From Oceanobacillus limi (lineage in GTDB: Bacteria > Bacillota > Bacilli > Bacillales > Amphibacillaceae), in assembly GCF_900111445.1 (NCBI RefSeq), contig NZ_FOHE01000003.1, positions 187,729 to 251,728 of the forward strand: a DNA stretch of 64,000 nt. The letters are read 5' to 3'. A program made the position numbers and the translations under genes. Positions 1-8,892 of the stretch are shown in pieces (position 1 is the stretch's first letter; each line of letters starts with the position of its first letter). The notes under the pieces were generated by a model. The model ran no database searches and was not told the origin of the DNA. It saw only the letters and a list, made by a program, of their open reading frames with translations.

Positions 1-1
1 C

Positions 2-790
2 CAGGATAACGATGATGTCAGGCTTTTTCTCGACGGCTCGTTACAATTTAGTACGACGGATGAGCATCGATATCATGAAGTGCTTGTCCATCCAGCCATG
101 GCACATGCAGAAAATCCAGAGAATGTTTTAATTCTTGGTGGTGGCGATGGGATTGCAGCAAAGGAAGTCCTAAAGTATGATGAAGTCGAGCATATAACGC
201 TCATTGATTTGGATCCGGCAGTTGTTGAGTTAGCCAATTCAAATCCGTTACTACTGGAGGCGAATGAAGGAGCTTTAACGAATGAAAAAGTTCATGTGGA
301 GAATAGGGACGCTTTTCAATATTTAGAGGATACAAACGAATGGTTCGATGTTATCCTTGTTGATTTACCAGATCCAAATAACGAAAGCTTAAACAAGCTG
401 TATACAACCGAATTTTACTCTCTGGTTCGTAATCATTTGAAGCCAGGGGGAGCGGTGATGATCCAAGCAACTAGTCCTGTATTTGCAAGAGAGGTGTATT
501 GGACCATTTCCGAAACGGTTGCAGCAACCGATATGTTTATCGAAAATCTCCACGTCGACGTTCCAAGCTTTGGAAATTGGGGCTTTGTTATGGCCAGTCG
601 CGAGGCGATTGATTTGGAGGATCTGGATATAACTGTTCCAACAGAGTTCTTATCAACAGATATGCTTCCTTCACTAGCATCGTTTGGGAAAGATGAGAAT
701 AGGGACATGAAGGCGGTTGAATGGAAACCAAATACCTTAATCGACCCGCATTTGATTCAAATTTATGAGCGAGCTTGGGAGAATTATTAG
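2..790 (+). CDS. speE: Spermidine synthase-like aminopropyltransferase, 5'-truncated by the window edge
   Basis: The reading frame is open from the first bases, so the true start lies upstream of the window. The visible part starts with the aminopropyltransferase signature LFLDGSLQFSTTDEHRYHE. It continues with the nucleotide-binding loop ILGGGDGIAAKEVLKY, an acidic residue after beta-2 (LIDLDP) and the catalytic-region DLPDPN. Known family role: transfer of an aminopropyl group from decarboxylated S-adenosylmethionine to putrescine. The LFLDGSLQFS and DLPDPN variants resemble, to my eye, the large membrane-anchored spermidine synthases rather than the short soluble SpeE, but the N-terminal part needed to decide this is outside the window. 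The downstream hairpin at 951-979 probably ends the transcript. Confidence 0.85.
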   Translation, partial: QDNDDVRLFLDGSLQFSTTDEHRYHEVLVHPAMAHAENPENVLILGGGDGIAAKEVLKYDEVEHITLIDLDPAVVELANSNPLLLEANEGALTNEKVHVENRDAFQYLEDTNEWFDVILVDLPDPNNESLNKLYTTEFYSLVRNHLKPGGAVMIQATSPVFAREVYWTISETVAATDMFIENLHVDVPSFGNWGFVMASREAIDLEDLDITVPTEFLSTDMLPSLASFGKDENRDMKAVEWKPNTLIDPHLIQIYERAWENY

Positions 791-950
791 TGGGCTAAGT
801 TGACAGTGCATGTAGTTGATGGAGCACCGCTGGATGTTGAACGAGGGAGTTGTCCCTTGCACTCCCGAAAGTGGTGCATCTGTGTGAACGATGGATGTCG
901 ACTTTTCCCAATTACTCTCAAATCAAAAATATAAATATCACTACATACAA

Positions 951-979
951 AAAGCCAGACCTACGAACGGTCTGGCTTT
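951..979. terminator. Bidirectional intrinsic terminator
   Basis: Arms AAAGCCAGAC (951-960) and GTCTGGCTTT (970-979) pair perfectly around a 9-nt loop. A-rich and T-rich flanks make it usable on both strands. It sits between the convergent speE-like and MFS genes. Confidence 0.85.
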
Positions 980-1015
980 TAATCTATCATTTTGCTAGGG
1001 GGAGGATAGTACTTA

Positions 1016-2233
1016 TTATTGTCCAACTTTTTCAGTTTTATTCACTTTTTTTGTTAACGTAAAAAATGCAATGCATCCAATAAGGGAAGTACTAAATAAA
1101 ATGGTTCCCATCGGTACTGCGGATGCTTCGTTTAATCCAACAAGTGGAGACACAATCGATCCGATTACTAATGGGAGCATCCCTAATACAGCACTTGCAC
1201 TCCCGGCGCGATGTCCTTGCTTTTCCATTGCCAATGAAAAGGAGCTTGTTAGGATCATCCCCATCGACGTCATGTAAATAAAAATTGGGATAACAATGAG
1301 GACTAATGGTCCTTCGATAATGGTCATGATTAGAAGGAAGGAAGTTGCACTTACTGCAATAATAACCGCCGTTCGTAGCAAGCTTTTCTCATGGATGATT
1401 CCACCTAACCTCCCGATCGTAAAGCTCCCCGTAATAATGGCTAGACCATTTATCCCAAACAACACACTAAAAACTTGCGGTGATACATCGTAAATCCCTT
1501 GGTACACAAACGGGGTTCCCGATACATACGCAAAGCTTCCCCCGTGGACAAAGCCGACAACCAATGCATATCCAATAAAGGATCGATCTGTCCATAGGCT
1601 GCCGATCGTACGAATCGATTGGCCAACCGAACTGGGGATGCGCTTTTCTGGAGCCAATGTTTCGGGTAATTTTACAGTAATTGTGAGTACAATAATTACC
1701 CCAAGTATACTTAGAAAATAAAAAATCGTATGCCAGCTAGCAAATGGTAGCAGAAGAATTGCTCCACCCGTCATTGGGGCAATCATTGGTGCCGTGGCAT
1801 TAATTACCATTAGCAGAGCAAAGAATTTCGTGAGCTCTCTTCCACTAAACACATCCCGAACAACAGCTCGGGATAAAACAATCCCTGCTGAAGCCGTAAA
1901 TCCTTGTAAAAATCGTGCAGCAACCAATATCGTAATATTTGGGGCTAGTGCACATAGTAATGATGACACTGCAAATAAGGAAATCGAGATGAGCAATGGT
2001 TTTCTGCGTCCATGAGAATCACTAATCGGACCGATGATTAGCTGACCTACCGCTAATCCGATGAGACAAGCTGTTAAACTCAACTGTACAAGGGAGGCGG
2101 TCGCTTCTAGATCCCCAGCGATCTCTGGAAAGCTTGGTAAATACATATCAATATTCAATGGACCTAATATGCCAAGCATACTAAGTAAAAATGCTAAGCC
2201 TATTCGCTCTTTTCCTGTTGGATTATGTAACAT
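1016..2233 (-). CDS. Bcr/CflA-type multidrug efflux MFS transporter
   Basis: The 405-residue protein has about 12 hydrophobic segments. The opening MLGILGPLNIDMYLPSFPEIAGDL is characteristic of the Bcr/CflA (DHA1) drug:H+ antiporters, and GPISDSHGRRKPLL is the MFS motif-A loop between TM2 and TM3. RFLQGFTASAGIVLSRAVVRD is the usual TM4/motif-C area. It probably exports a drug or metabolite at the plasma membrane; substrate unknown. ATG at 2233 is preceded by AAAGGTG. It is monocistronic, with the shared terminator at 951-979 downstream. Confidence 0.9.
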   Translation of the reverse strand: MLHNPTGKERIGLAFLLSMLGILGPLNIDMYLPSFPEIAGDLEATASLVQLSLTACLIGLAVGQLIIGPISDSHGRRKPLLISISLFAVSSLLCALAPNITILVAARFLQGFTASAGIVLSRAVVRDVFSGRELTKFFALLMVINATAPMIAPMTGGAILLLPFASWHTIFYFLSILGVIIVLTITVKLPETLAPEKRIPSSVGQSIRTIGSLWTDRSFIGYALVVGFVHGGSFAYVSGTPFVYQGIYDVSPQVFSVLFGINGLAIITGSFTIGRLGGIIHEKSLLRTAVIIAVSATSFLLIMTIIEGPLVLIVIPIFIYMTSMGMILTSSFSLAMEKQGHRAGSASAVLGMLPLVIGSIVSPLVGLNEASAVPMGTILFSTSLIGCIAFFTLTKKVNKTEKVGQ

Positions 2234-2465
2234 GACAATCGTACACCTTTCTATCGAACTAGTAATTATACATAAGTTGAATCTAGTTTTTTATCCTCGC
2301 TGATTGGTAGATGGTAGATGAACGAATCGGTAACTTACGATCCTAATCTTCCATCGAAAACTCGAATTGTTGACGTGAGGATATTCCTACCAAATCTCCA
2401 TCCGGAATAAATAAAATAAGTATACGGCAGTAAGCGCAAACATGTCTACCTCCAAGACTTAAGTC

Positions 2466-2478
2466 GGTGCCAGGCACC
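2466..2478. repeat. Family A repeat unit (single copy)
   Basis: GGTGCCAGGCACC followed by TGTCA, inside the 396-bp gap between the divergent MFS and nhaC genes. The rest of the gap is A+T-rich with no ORF or RNA motif that I recognise. The core is palindromic around its central base. Confidence 0.85.
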
Positions 2479-2629
2479 TGTCATTTTTTTTGGGTAAATT
2501 TGAAAAAACTCTGAATTAATTGTATAGTTAATAATTGCCGCTGTCTTCGGGAGCTACTTGAAATGTGAGATTTATCGTATTCTAGAATGCTCCATATTAA
2601 ACAAACTGAATTACTGGTAGGAGGTTTTT

Positions 2630-4096
2630 ATGGAAAAAAGAAAAAGAGAGGCAACATTTTTCGAATCAATTATATCATTTTTATTTATGGTATTCTTTGT
2701 TTTTGTTGGATATCTGATTTTTGGACTTCGGGTAGAGCTAATGATGATTGCTGCTGCTGCAACGGCTGGAATATTAGCATGGCGAATTGGGTATACCTGG
2801 AGTGACTTGGAAAAGGCAATTACCAACCGTATTATTAGTGCCACCCCGGCAATTTTGATCATTTGGGTTATTGGTATCGTGATTGCGACATTTATTTTTA
2901 GTGGATCGATCCCGATGCTAATCTATTATGGATTGCAGTTAGTAAATCCACAGTATCTCCTTGTTTCCGCATTTGTTATGTGTATCATCTTTTCAACTGT
3001 AACTGGTACTTCATGGGGTTCTGCAGGAACAGTAGGTGTGGCGTTTATGAGTATTGCGGCGGGACTTGATGTTCCACTTCATATTACAGCCGCAGCCGTT
3101 ATTTCAGGGGCAATTTTTGGTGATAAGATGTCACCTCTTTCAGAAACTACGAATCTATCTGCTGCTACGTCAGGGGTTATTTTGTACGATCATATTAAAT
3201 CCATGATGTGGACGACTGTCCCAGCTGCAGTGATTACGTTCTTTTTCTTCTTAATTGTTGGAAATAGTTTAGCCGTGAATGGGGAAGCAGGGACAATTGA
3301 CGGTCTTAGCATGGTAACGGAATTGGAAGCTATTTTTTCATGGAGTCCATTGCTGTTAATTCCGCTTGTAGTTATCCTTTTTGGTGCGATCACGAAAAAA
3401 CCACCGGTACCCACGATGCTAGTTGGTTGCTTGACGGCAGTTTTGCTTGGGGTATTCTACCAAGGGTTTTCTTTGCAGGATGGAATGGAAGCAGCCTTCA
3501 GTGGGTTTGATGCAAGTATGATTCCAGGTATCGAGGTAGCGAGTCTATCGGATGACATTCATACGTTGCTAAACCGTGGTGGAATTATGTCCATGGTGAG
3601 TGTTGTGATCATTATTTACTGTGGTTATGCGTACACAGCGATCATTAGTAAGGCAGGGTTTTTAGAAACTGCCCTTCGCCCATTATACAAGCGCGTGAAA
3701 AAGCGTGGTCCAGTAATGATTACGACGTTGTTTACAGAGTTTATCATTCTTGTTCTATCCGGTACGTCGTATACCGTAGCAATTTTAATTCCGGAAATGT
3801 TTAAAAAGCCATTCTTACGAGCAAAAATGCCAGCTCGCACGTTATCGCGTACGATTGAGGATGTTGGAACGATGATGGCGCCATTAATTCCTTGGGGTAC
3901 ATCGGGGGCGTTTTACATTAGTACGCTCGGCGTATCGATCTATGGTGCTGGAGGATATGCGGGGTGGACGATCATGTCCTTCCTTCCAGCAGTTGTTGCG
4001 ATTATATTGGCATTTGCAGGAATTGGTATTTATAAGATGAGCAAAGAAGAGTCAGAAGAAGCACTTCGTGAATTGGAAGCGAAGCAGTCGGCATAA
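2630..4096 (+). CDS. nhaC: NhaC-family Na+/H+ antiporter
   Basis: 488 residues with about a dozen membrane segments. The conserved NhaC stretch TVTGTSWGSAGTVGVAFMSIAAGLDVPLHITAAAVISGAIFGDKMSPLSETTNLSAA (about residues 125-180) is clear. A second symmetrical region around 380-430 contains DVGTMMAPLIPWGTSGAF. Family role: exchange of cytoplasmic Na+ for protons, or malate:lactate exchange in some members. ATG 2630 follows TAGGAGG at 2619-2625. No obvious terminator follows. NhaC genes are usual in salt- or alkali-tolerant Bacillaceae. Confidence 0.93.
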   Translation: MEKRKREATFFESIISFLFMVFFVFVGYLIFGLRVELMMIAAAATAGILAWRIGYTWSDLEKAITNRIISATPAILIIWVIGIVIATFIFSGSIPMLIYYGLQLVNPQYLLVSAFVMCIIFSTVTGTSWGSAGTVGVAFMSIAAGLDVPLHITAAAVISGAIFGDKMSPLSETTNLSAATSGVILYDHIKSMMWTTVPAAVITFFFFLIVGNSLAVNGEAGTIDGLSMVTELEAIFSWSPLLLIPLVVILFGAITKKPPVPTMLVGCLTAVLLGVFYQGFSLQDGMEAAFSGFDASMIPGIEVASLSDDIHTLLNRGGIMSMVSVVIIIYCGYAYTAIISKAGFLETALRPLYKRVKKRGPVMITTLFTEFIILVLSGTSYTVAILIPEMFKKPFLRAKMPARTLSRTIEDVGTMMAPLIPWGTSGAFYISTLGVSIYGAGGYAGWTIMSFLPAVVAIILAFAGIGIYKMSKEESEEALRELEAKQSA

Positions 4097-4267
4097 GAAA
4101 TCGTAGTGGACGGGGGAAACCTCGTCCTATTTTTGCAGGTGGGGAAAGGTAGCTCTCATAGAAGGTTGCAGCATCCCGAATATAGTATGGAAGTTTATTC
4201 ATTGTAAAACCAAAGATGAACATTTACATTTAAAAGGAAATCATTTTTTTAAAAAGGAATTTTGCTT

Positions 4268-4762
4268 ATGTATGTACGTCTATTTTCTTGGGCAGCTGTA
4301 ATTCTCTGGATGCTCTTAATTTTTTGCTTTTCCCATCAAGCTGGTTCAGATTCAAGCAATGTCAGTCAAGGTGTTACAGAAATTTTCCTAAAAACATTAC
4401 AGTTGATAAACCCTAACGTGGACATAGAAATAGAAGATCTCACCTTCTTTATTCGTAAAGGTGCACATTTCACGGTTTACTTTGTTTTAGGATTCCTTGT
4501 GATGAATGCCTTGAGAAGAAGTAGTGTGGAGAGTAGAAAAGCAATGGCATTAGCTTTTGCAATCAGTGTACTTTATGCCATTTCCGATGAAACCCACCAA
4601 CTATTTATCCCAGGTAGATCAGGAGAAATACGAGATGTAGGAATCGATAGTACCGGCGCCATCGTTGGAATCCTCGCTTACCTAACTGTCCAACACCGAT
4701 GGAGACGAAGGAGTGGGACATGGGGTCGTGGACCGTGGGGACAGGAACCTCGTCCCAAATAA
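4268..4762 (+). CDS. VanZ-like membrane protein with a repeat-encoded C-terminal tail
   Basis: The first ~148 residues are a VanZ-like domain: an N-terminal TM with FCFSHQAGSDSS, FIRKGAHFTVYFVLGFLV, then ISDETHQLFIPGRSGEIRDVGIDSTGAIVG, with conserved K-x-x-H and DE-x-H-Q-x-F-P-x-R features. I chose ATG 4268, about 9 nt after AAGGAA, over the upstream TTG at 4262. The last residues (GTWGRGPWGQEPRPK) and the stop codon come from a family B repeat, so the tail was acquired with the repeat. Function is unproven; relatives include the teicoplanin-resistance protein VanZ. Confidence 0.85.
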   Translation: MYVRLFSWAAVILWMLLIFCFSHQAGSDSSNVSQGVTEIFLKTLQLINPNVDIEIEDLTFFIRKGAHFTVYFVLGFLVMNALRRSSVESRKAMALAFAISVLYAISDETHQLFIPGRSGEIRDVGIDSTGAIVGILAYLTVQHRWRRRSGTWGRGPWGQEPRPK

Positions 4763-4815
4763 CGGGAGAGGTGGTCCATGGGGAGAAGTGGTCCATGGGG
4801 ACAGGAACCTCGTCC
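4737..4815. repeat. Family B repeat, two direct copies
   Basis: GGGGACAGGAACCTCGTCCC occurs at 4737-4756 and again starting at 4797, both followed by AAATA. The first copy is in frame with the vanZ-like gene and provides its stop codon. Confidence 0.85.
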
Positions 4816-4880
4816 CAAATAGATCGGTAATTCTCGCCCCCGTCACGCCGCATAAACACAGCTCGGTTGAAATAATAATA

Positions 4881-4919
4881 AAAAGCACTTCCAGCGGCTA
4901 AACCGTCGGAAGTGCTTTT
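4881..4919. terminator. Bidirectional terminator between vanZ-like gene and yidC
   Basis: Arms AAAAGCACTTCC (4881-4892) and GGAAGTGCTTTT (4908-4919) are perfectly complementary, with a 15-nt loop that has weak pairing of its own. It lies 5 nt from the yidC stop codon. Confidence 0.88.
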
Positions 4920-4923
4920 CCTA

Positions 4924-5718
4924 TTACTTTTCATTCGTATATATTTTGCGAGATATAAATGTTTGCACGAGTAAGAATAATCCTCCTACTGTCCAATACA
5001 GTGGTAATGCTGCTGGAGCTGTTAAAGAGAATATCCCGATCATAACTGGTGAAATGATACCCATAATTGCCATTTGCTGCTTCATTTTTGGATCCATGTT
5101 CATTTGTGAAACCTTAAATTGAGCAAAGTAAATGATAACAGCGATGATGGTAAGTGGGATATCAGATTGGCCGAGATCAAACCATAGAAAACTGTGTGTA
5201 CCAATTTCAGGTGTTTGACGAATGGCATAATAAAAACCGATTAGAATGGGCAACTGAATAATCATTGGTAAGCATCCCGCCAGTGAAGCAAGTGGGTTCA
5301 TATTATGCTTTTGATAAAGCTGCATCATTTCTTGCTGCATTTTCGTTCTCGATTCTGCATCCGTTTTTCCATCATATTTTTCTTTCAGAGTATCCATGTC
5401 CGGCTTCATGACATTCATCTTTTCTTTCATTTGTATACTGCTTTTCATTTGTTTTAGAAAGAAAGGCATTAATAATAGGCGGATCACCAATGTAATGATG
5501 ATGATGGATAAGCCGTAGTTGTCATTAAAAATGCCAGCAATGCTTTTGATAAGCTCGGAAAAGGGATACACGAAATAATGGGTAAAAAACCCTTCAGAAT
5601 TCGCATCAACGGTACCAGTTGCACTTTGGCACCCTGTTAAAATAAGTAGGCAAAGCACCCCTAAAATGACGCTATATTTTTTAACGAAAGTGAATACAGA
5701 TTTTTTTGTTGTTTCCAT
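4924..5718 (-). CDS. yidC: YidC/Oxa1-type membrane protein insertase (lipoprotein)
   Basis: 264 residues. An N-terminal signal with lipobox LTGC predicts a lipid-anchored protein, as for SpoIIIJ/YqjG. The insertase core follows: IIIITLVIRLLLMPFFLKQMKSS carries the conserved groove arginine, then a charged cytoplasmic hairpin (KEKMNVMKPDMDTLKEKYDGKT), then PLASLAGCLPMIIQLPILIGFYYAIR and two more TM segments. It inserts small membrane proteins with or without SecYEG. The start is ATG 5718 after GAGGAGG. The start overlaps the 3' end of the upstream small gene, suggesting translational coupling. It is not next to rnpA/rpmH, so it is probably the second, YqjG-like paralogue. Confidence 0.92.
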   Translation of the reverse strand: METTKKSVFTFVKKYSVILGVLCLLILTGCQSATGTVDANSEGFFTHYFVYPFSELIKSIAGIFNDNYGLSIIIITLVIRLLLMPFFLKQMKSSIQMKEKMNVMKPDMDTLKEKYDGKTDAESRTKMQQEMMQLYQKHNMNPLASLAGCLPMIIQLPILIGFYYAIRQTPEIGTHSFLWFDLGQSDIPLTIIAVIIYFAQFKVSQMNMDPKMKQQMAIMGIISPVMIGIFSLTAPAALPLYWTVGGLFLLVQTFISRKIYTNEK

Positions 5719-6035
5719 TGTTGTCCTCCTCGTAATTTGTTCATATGATTAAACGAGAAGGACGGTGCGTCAGTATCATCATCTGGTGCTTCAATGCGTT
5801 TCGTTTTGGTTGTGATCCAGTTGCGCATCTCGAGAACTCGAGGAATGATCTTCATCTCAGGTAGCAACTGAATTTGTACGTCATGCCATTTTCGAATGTA
5901 AAAATGATTTTCAAGTACGTTGTGTTTGACACCAATGTAAATCCGGTTCAAATAAAATACGGAAATAATGGCACTCAAATATAAGTAAAACGGAGAAAAT
6001 TCATTCAGCATTTCATGGAGCAATTCTAAAAGCAT
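5661..6035 (-). CDS. Small membrane-associated protein of unknown function, coupled to yidC
   Basis: 124 residues, not recognised. ATG 6035 is preceded by a strong AAAAGGAGGTG. The first 35 residues contain a hydrophobic stretch (FSPFYLYLSAIISVFYLNRIYI) followed by a basic, soluble part and a hydrophilic C-terminus. The last 58 nt overlap the start of yidC in another frame, so the two are likely one transcript. The gene could be a leader ORF whose translation controls yidC, in the way MifM controls the second YidC of Bacillus subtilis. I see no sequence similarity to MifM, so this is only inference. Confidence 0.55.
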   Translation of the reverse strand: MLLELLHEMLNEFSPFYLYLSAIISVFYLNRIYIGVKHNVLENHFYIRKWHDVQIQLLPEMKIIPRVLEMRNWITTKTKRIEAPDDDTDAPSFSFNHMNKLRGGQQWKQQKNLYSLSLKNIASF

Positions 6036-6189
6036 CTGTATTCACCTCCTTTTGAGTTATCTATTTCTTCTACGTATCTATCGTATGATAGGTTTCACAA
6101 TTTAGCAAGAAAGATTATATGGAAGAAATGGAAGGTGCAGTTGTGTTATGGTTGAATGATAGAAAATTGAAAAGAAAGGATGTCATAGG

Positions 6190-6909
6190 ATGCAATCATT
6201 ACAAGGAAAAAAAGCGTTAATTACAGGCGGGAGTAGAGGAATTGGAAGAGCAACAGCATTGGAACTGGCAAAGGAAGGTGTAGAGCTTGGTCTAATCGCA
6301 CGTTCGGAGGAGAGTTTTGCATCAATTCGTAAGGAGTTAAACGATTTGGATGCTAAGTTCGTAACGGCGGTAGCGGATGTTTCTAATGAATCTGCTGTCG
6401 AGCGAGCCGTTAAAGAAATAGAAAATGAGCTTGGATCACTTGATATTCTCATTAATAATGCTGGAGTAGGGGTTCGCGGATCTTTCTTAGACCTTGCCGT
6501 AGAGGAATGGAAGAAGGTATTGGATACCAACGTAATGGGGATTGTTCACGTTACGAAAGCGGTGTTGCCTGGTATGATTGAGAAAAATTGTGGAGACATT
6601 GTCAATATTTCCTCCATGTCGGGCTTGAAAGGAACAGAAGGATCAAGTGCGTATAGTGCCTCGAAATTTGCAGTCATTGGCTTAAGCGAATCATTGATGC
6701 AAGAGGTTCGTCGTAATAATATTCGCGTGAACGTTCTAACCCCGAGTCTTGTAGAAACAGACCTTACTAGAGGAAGGAATTCGGAACAAAGAGATCCGGA
6801 ACGCTTTACCCAAGCTGAAGACCTAGCCGAATATATTGTCAGCCAACTAAAACTTGAACAACGCACCTTCATCAAAACCGCAGCAATATGGGCAACCAAC
6901 CCATTTTAG
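6190..6909 (+). CDS. Short-chain dehydrogenase (3-oxoacyl-ACP reductase-like)
   Basis: 239 residues with all classical SDR landmarks: TGGSRGIG cofactor loop (residues ~12-19), DVSNES, NNAGVGVRG, catalytic Ser in ISSMSG and the YSASK Tyr/Lys pair. The Arg/Ser-rich loop after beta-2 (ARSEES) suggests NADP(H). FabG-like enzymes reduce 3-oxoacyl thioesters, but the substrate cannot be read from sequence. ATG 6190 follows AAAGGATG. Family A repeats lie immediately downstream. Confidence 0.9.
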   Translation: MQSLQGKKALITGGSRGIGRATALELAKEGVELGLIARSEESFASIRKELNDLDAKFVTAVADVSNESAVERAVKEIENELGSLDILINNAGVGVRGSFLDLAVEEWKKVLDTNVMGIVHVTKAVLPGMIEKNCGDIVNISSMSGLKGTEGSSAYSASKFAVIGLSESLMQEVRRNNIRVNVLTPSLVETDLTRGRNSEQRDPERFTQAEDLAEYIVSQLKLEQRTFIKTAAIWATNPF

Positions 6910-6940
6910 TTAATGGGTACCCTTAAACGGTGCCATTAAT

Positions 6941-7076
6941 GGTGCCAGGCACCTACCATTTTGTGTTGGATTTGGTGGGTTCAAGGCAATTAAGTTGGTG
7001 CCAGGCACCTACCGACCGGAGACGAGGGAGGGGACTGTCCTTCAAATTTGTTGGTGTCTTGTCGGTGCCTGGCACC
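6941..7076. repeat. Cluster of three family A repeat units
   Basis: GGTGCCAGGCACC at 6941-6953 and 6997-7009, and the complement form GGTGCCTGGCACC at 7064-7076. A fragment at 7030-7039 (GGGGACTGTCC) looks like half of a family B unit. They fill most of the 272-bp gap before the PfpI gene. Confidence 0.85.
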
Positions 7077-7181
7077 TTAGTTATAGTGGCACCTTAGAAG
7101 CAGAATTCTTCACAGGTTATGGGTTCTTTTGTAAAATGGGGGTGTAGACATTAATACATTCTTATGGAAGGAAGGATCTTA

Positions 7182-7694
7182 ATGGGCAAAAAAGTTGCAG
7201 TTCTTGTTACCAATATGGTGGAAGAAATCGAATTGACGGACCCGGCAAAGAACTATAAAGAAGCGGGACATTCCGTCGAGTTAATTGAACAAGAAGCAGG
7301 TAAAGAAATTACTGGTAAGAATGGAGATACATTTACAATTGATAAGGGAATCGGTGAGGTCAGTGCCGATGACTATGATGCACTGTTAGTACCTGGTGGA
7401 TTTTCACCAGATTTATTACGTATTGATGATCGTAATGCAGACTTTGCACGCGCATTTATTGAAGCAAAAAAACCTGTATTTGCTATTTGCCACGGTCCTC
7501 AGTTTTTAATTGATACAGATTTACTAAAAGGTGTGAATGTAACAAGCTTTAAATCTGTTCGTAAAGACCTAATTAACGCCGGTGCGAATGTGAAAGACGA
7601 AGAAGTTGTTGTTGACCAAAATATCGTTACGAGTCGTACCCCGGACGATCTACCAGCATTCAACCGTGAAGCATTAAAATTACTTAATGGATAA
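7182..7694 (+). CDS. DJ-1/PfpI-family protein (YfkM/YraA type)
   Basis: 170 residues from ATG 7182, which has GGAAGGAAGGAT just upstream; an in-frame start at 7164 would be inside that site. The nucleophile elbow AICHGPQ (Cys-His) and the conserved acidic residue near the N-terminus (NMVEEIEL) mark the DJ-1/PfpI superfamily. VPGGFSPDLLR is the oxyanion region. Relatives in Bacillus are general-stress proteins, and many members act as deglycases or chaperones. A strong terminator follows. Confidence 0.9.
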   Translation: MGKKVAVLVTNMVEEIELTDPAKNYKEAGHSVELIEQEAGKEITGKNGDTFTIDKGIGEVSADDYDALLVPGGFSPDLLRIDDRNADFARAFIEAKKPVFAICHGPQFLIDTDLLKGVNVTSFKSVRKDLINAGANVKDEEVVVDQNIVTSRTPDDLPAFNREALKLLNG

Positions 7695-7696
7695 TA

Positions 7697-7734
7697 AAAA
7701 ACGGTCAGATTTCATTTAGAAATCTGACCGTTTT
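7697..7734 (+). terminator. Intrinsic terminator after the PfpI gene
   Basis: AAAACGGTCAGATTT pairs with AAATCTGACCGTTTT (7720-7734) around a short loop, with a T-rich end. Confidence 0.9.
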
Positions 7735-7763
7735 ATGTATGCATGGCAAAGGTGGGAGGGGAC

Positions 7764-7828
7764 GGAGGGACAGGAACATCGTCCTAATAGGAACTGCGTT
7801 ACGGAGGGACAGGAACATCGTCCCAATA
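7764..7828. repeat. Family B repeat, two direct copies upstream of the transposase
   Basis: CGGAGGGACAGGAACATCGT followed by CC and AATAGGAA, starting at about 7763 and 7802. These variants differ slightly from the copies downstream of the transposase. The remaining ~285 bp to the transposase start is A+T-rich and shows nothing else I can name. Confidence 0.8.
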
Positions 7829-8115
7829 GGAAACGTATCCTTAACTCGAACTTCCTTAAATAAGGAAAAAATATCTTCTAAATGCGAAATAGATATATAG
7901 GAAGGTTAGGGTTGGTGTTTCTGCAATTTATTGAAGTTGTTGTATGTAAAAAGTCAATTTCTCCTTGAAATACACTTAAAAATTCTTTTTTTGTCCAGCG
8001 GAGTAAGCTTGACGATAAATCGTCCAACGGCTATCTTAGCTTTAAATACAGTTTAATTACATAGAATACAAGAAACTGGAACGAGTAATCCCCGTCACGA
8101 GGAGGTGCGTAGTAG

Positions 8116-8877
8116 ATGCCAAGGAAACCTAGAAGAAAGAGCCGCAATGGTATGTACCATATTATGTTGCGCGGAATTAATAGACAAACGATTTTTGAAG
8201 ATGAGGAAGATAAAGGGAGGTTGTTGGAGACATTAATAAAGTATAAAACGATTAGTAGATATTCCATTTACAGTTATTGCTTTATGGATAATCATATTCA
8301 TTTGTTGATGAGAGAAAATGGGGAGTCGCTTTCCAAGGTAATCCAACGAATTAGTGCAAGTTATGTATTTTGGTACAATGAGAAATATGAACGGACTGGA
8401 CATTTATTTCAGGAAAGATATAAAAGTGAAAATGTAGAAACAACCGATTACTTTTTAACCGTACTTCGATATATCCACCAAAATCCAGTAAAGGCAGGTT
8501 TAGTAAGGAATGCATTTGAATGTAAGTGGACAAGTCTAGGAGAGTATATTCATGAACCCAATTTTATTGACATCGATTTAGGCCTCAATTTATTTTCCCC
8601 TGAAAGAGAAAAAGCTATCCAATTATTTGCTGATTTCATGATGACGACAAATGATGATGAATGTTTAGATGATCATTTAATAATAAAAATGACTGATGAC
8701 AAACTTAGAAACCATTTAAACGAAATGGGAATAACGAACCATAGTGCATTACAAAAAATGGACAGAGAGAAAAGAGATAAGGTTATAAAGGAATTAAAAG
8801 AATTAAAGGGAGTTACACTTCGTCAGATATCAAGAATAACCGGAATATCAAAAAGTGTAATTCAAAGAGTACGATAA
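8116..8877 (+). CDS. REP-associated tyrosine transposase (RAYT, Y1/HUH superfamily)
   Basis: 253 residues. The N-terminal half is an IS200-like Y1 transposase: YHIMLRGINRQTIF, then the HUH metal motif MDNHIHLLM (H60, H62). ERTGHLFQERYKS and DYFLTVLRYIHQNPVKAGLV follow, with candidate nucleophiles Y112 or Y119. The C-terminus ends in a helix-turn-helix (GVTLRQISRITGISKSVIQRV), typical of one RAYT subgroup. ATG 8116 follows GAGGAGGTG. There are no terminal inverted repeats. Instead, family B palindrome-containing repeats lie on both sides, the arrangement expected for a domesticated RAYT that processes REP/BIME sequences. All motifs look intact. Confidence 0.92.
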   Translation: MPRKPRRKSRNGMYHIMLRGINRQTIFEDEEDKGRLLETLIKYKTISRYSIYSYCFMDNHIHLLMRENGESLSKVIQRISASYVFWYNEKYERTGHLFQERYKSENVETTDYFLTVLRYIHQNPVKAGLVRNAFECKWTSLGEYIHEPNFIDIDLGLNLFSPEREKAIQLFADFMMTTNDDECLDDHLIIKMTDDKLRNHLNEMGITNHSALQKMDREKRDKVIKELKELKGVTLRQISRITGISKSVIQRVR

Positions 8878-8892
8878 GTGCAGGACAAGCGT

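Noticed and set aside
850-1062. 70-codon plus-strand frame after the spermidine synthase-like gene
   Set aside because: It crosses the bidirectional terminator and the 3' end of the MFS gene, with no ribosome site.
4605-4934. 109-codon minus-strand frame over the vanZ-like 3' end
   Set aside because: It contains repeat-derived peptides (WDEVPVP) twice and overlaps a terminator; no start signal.
2466-7076. Regular short repeats considered as a CRISPR array
   Set aside because: Units are palindromic, irregularly spaced, in both orientations and without spacers of constant length; no cas genes are present.
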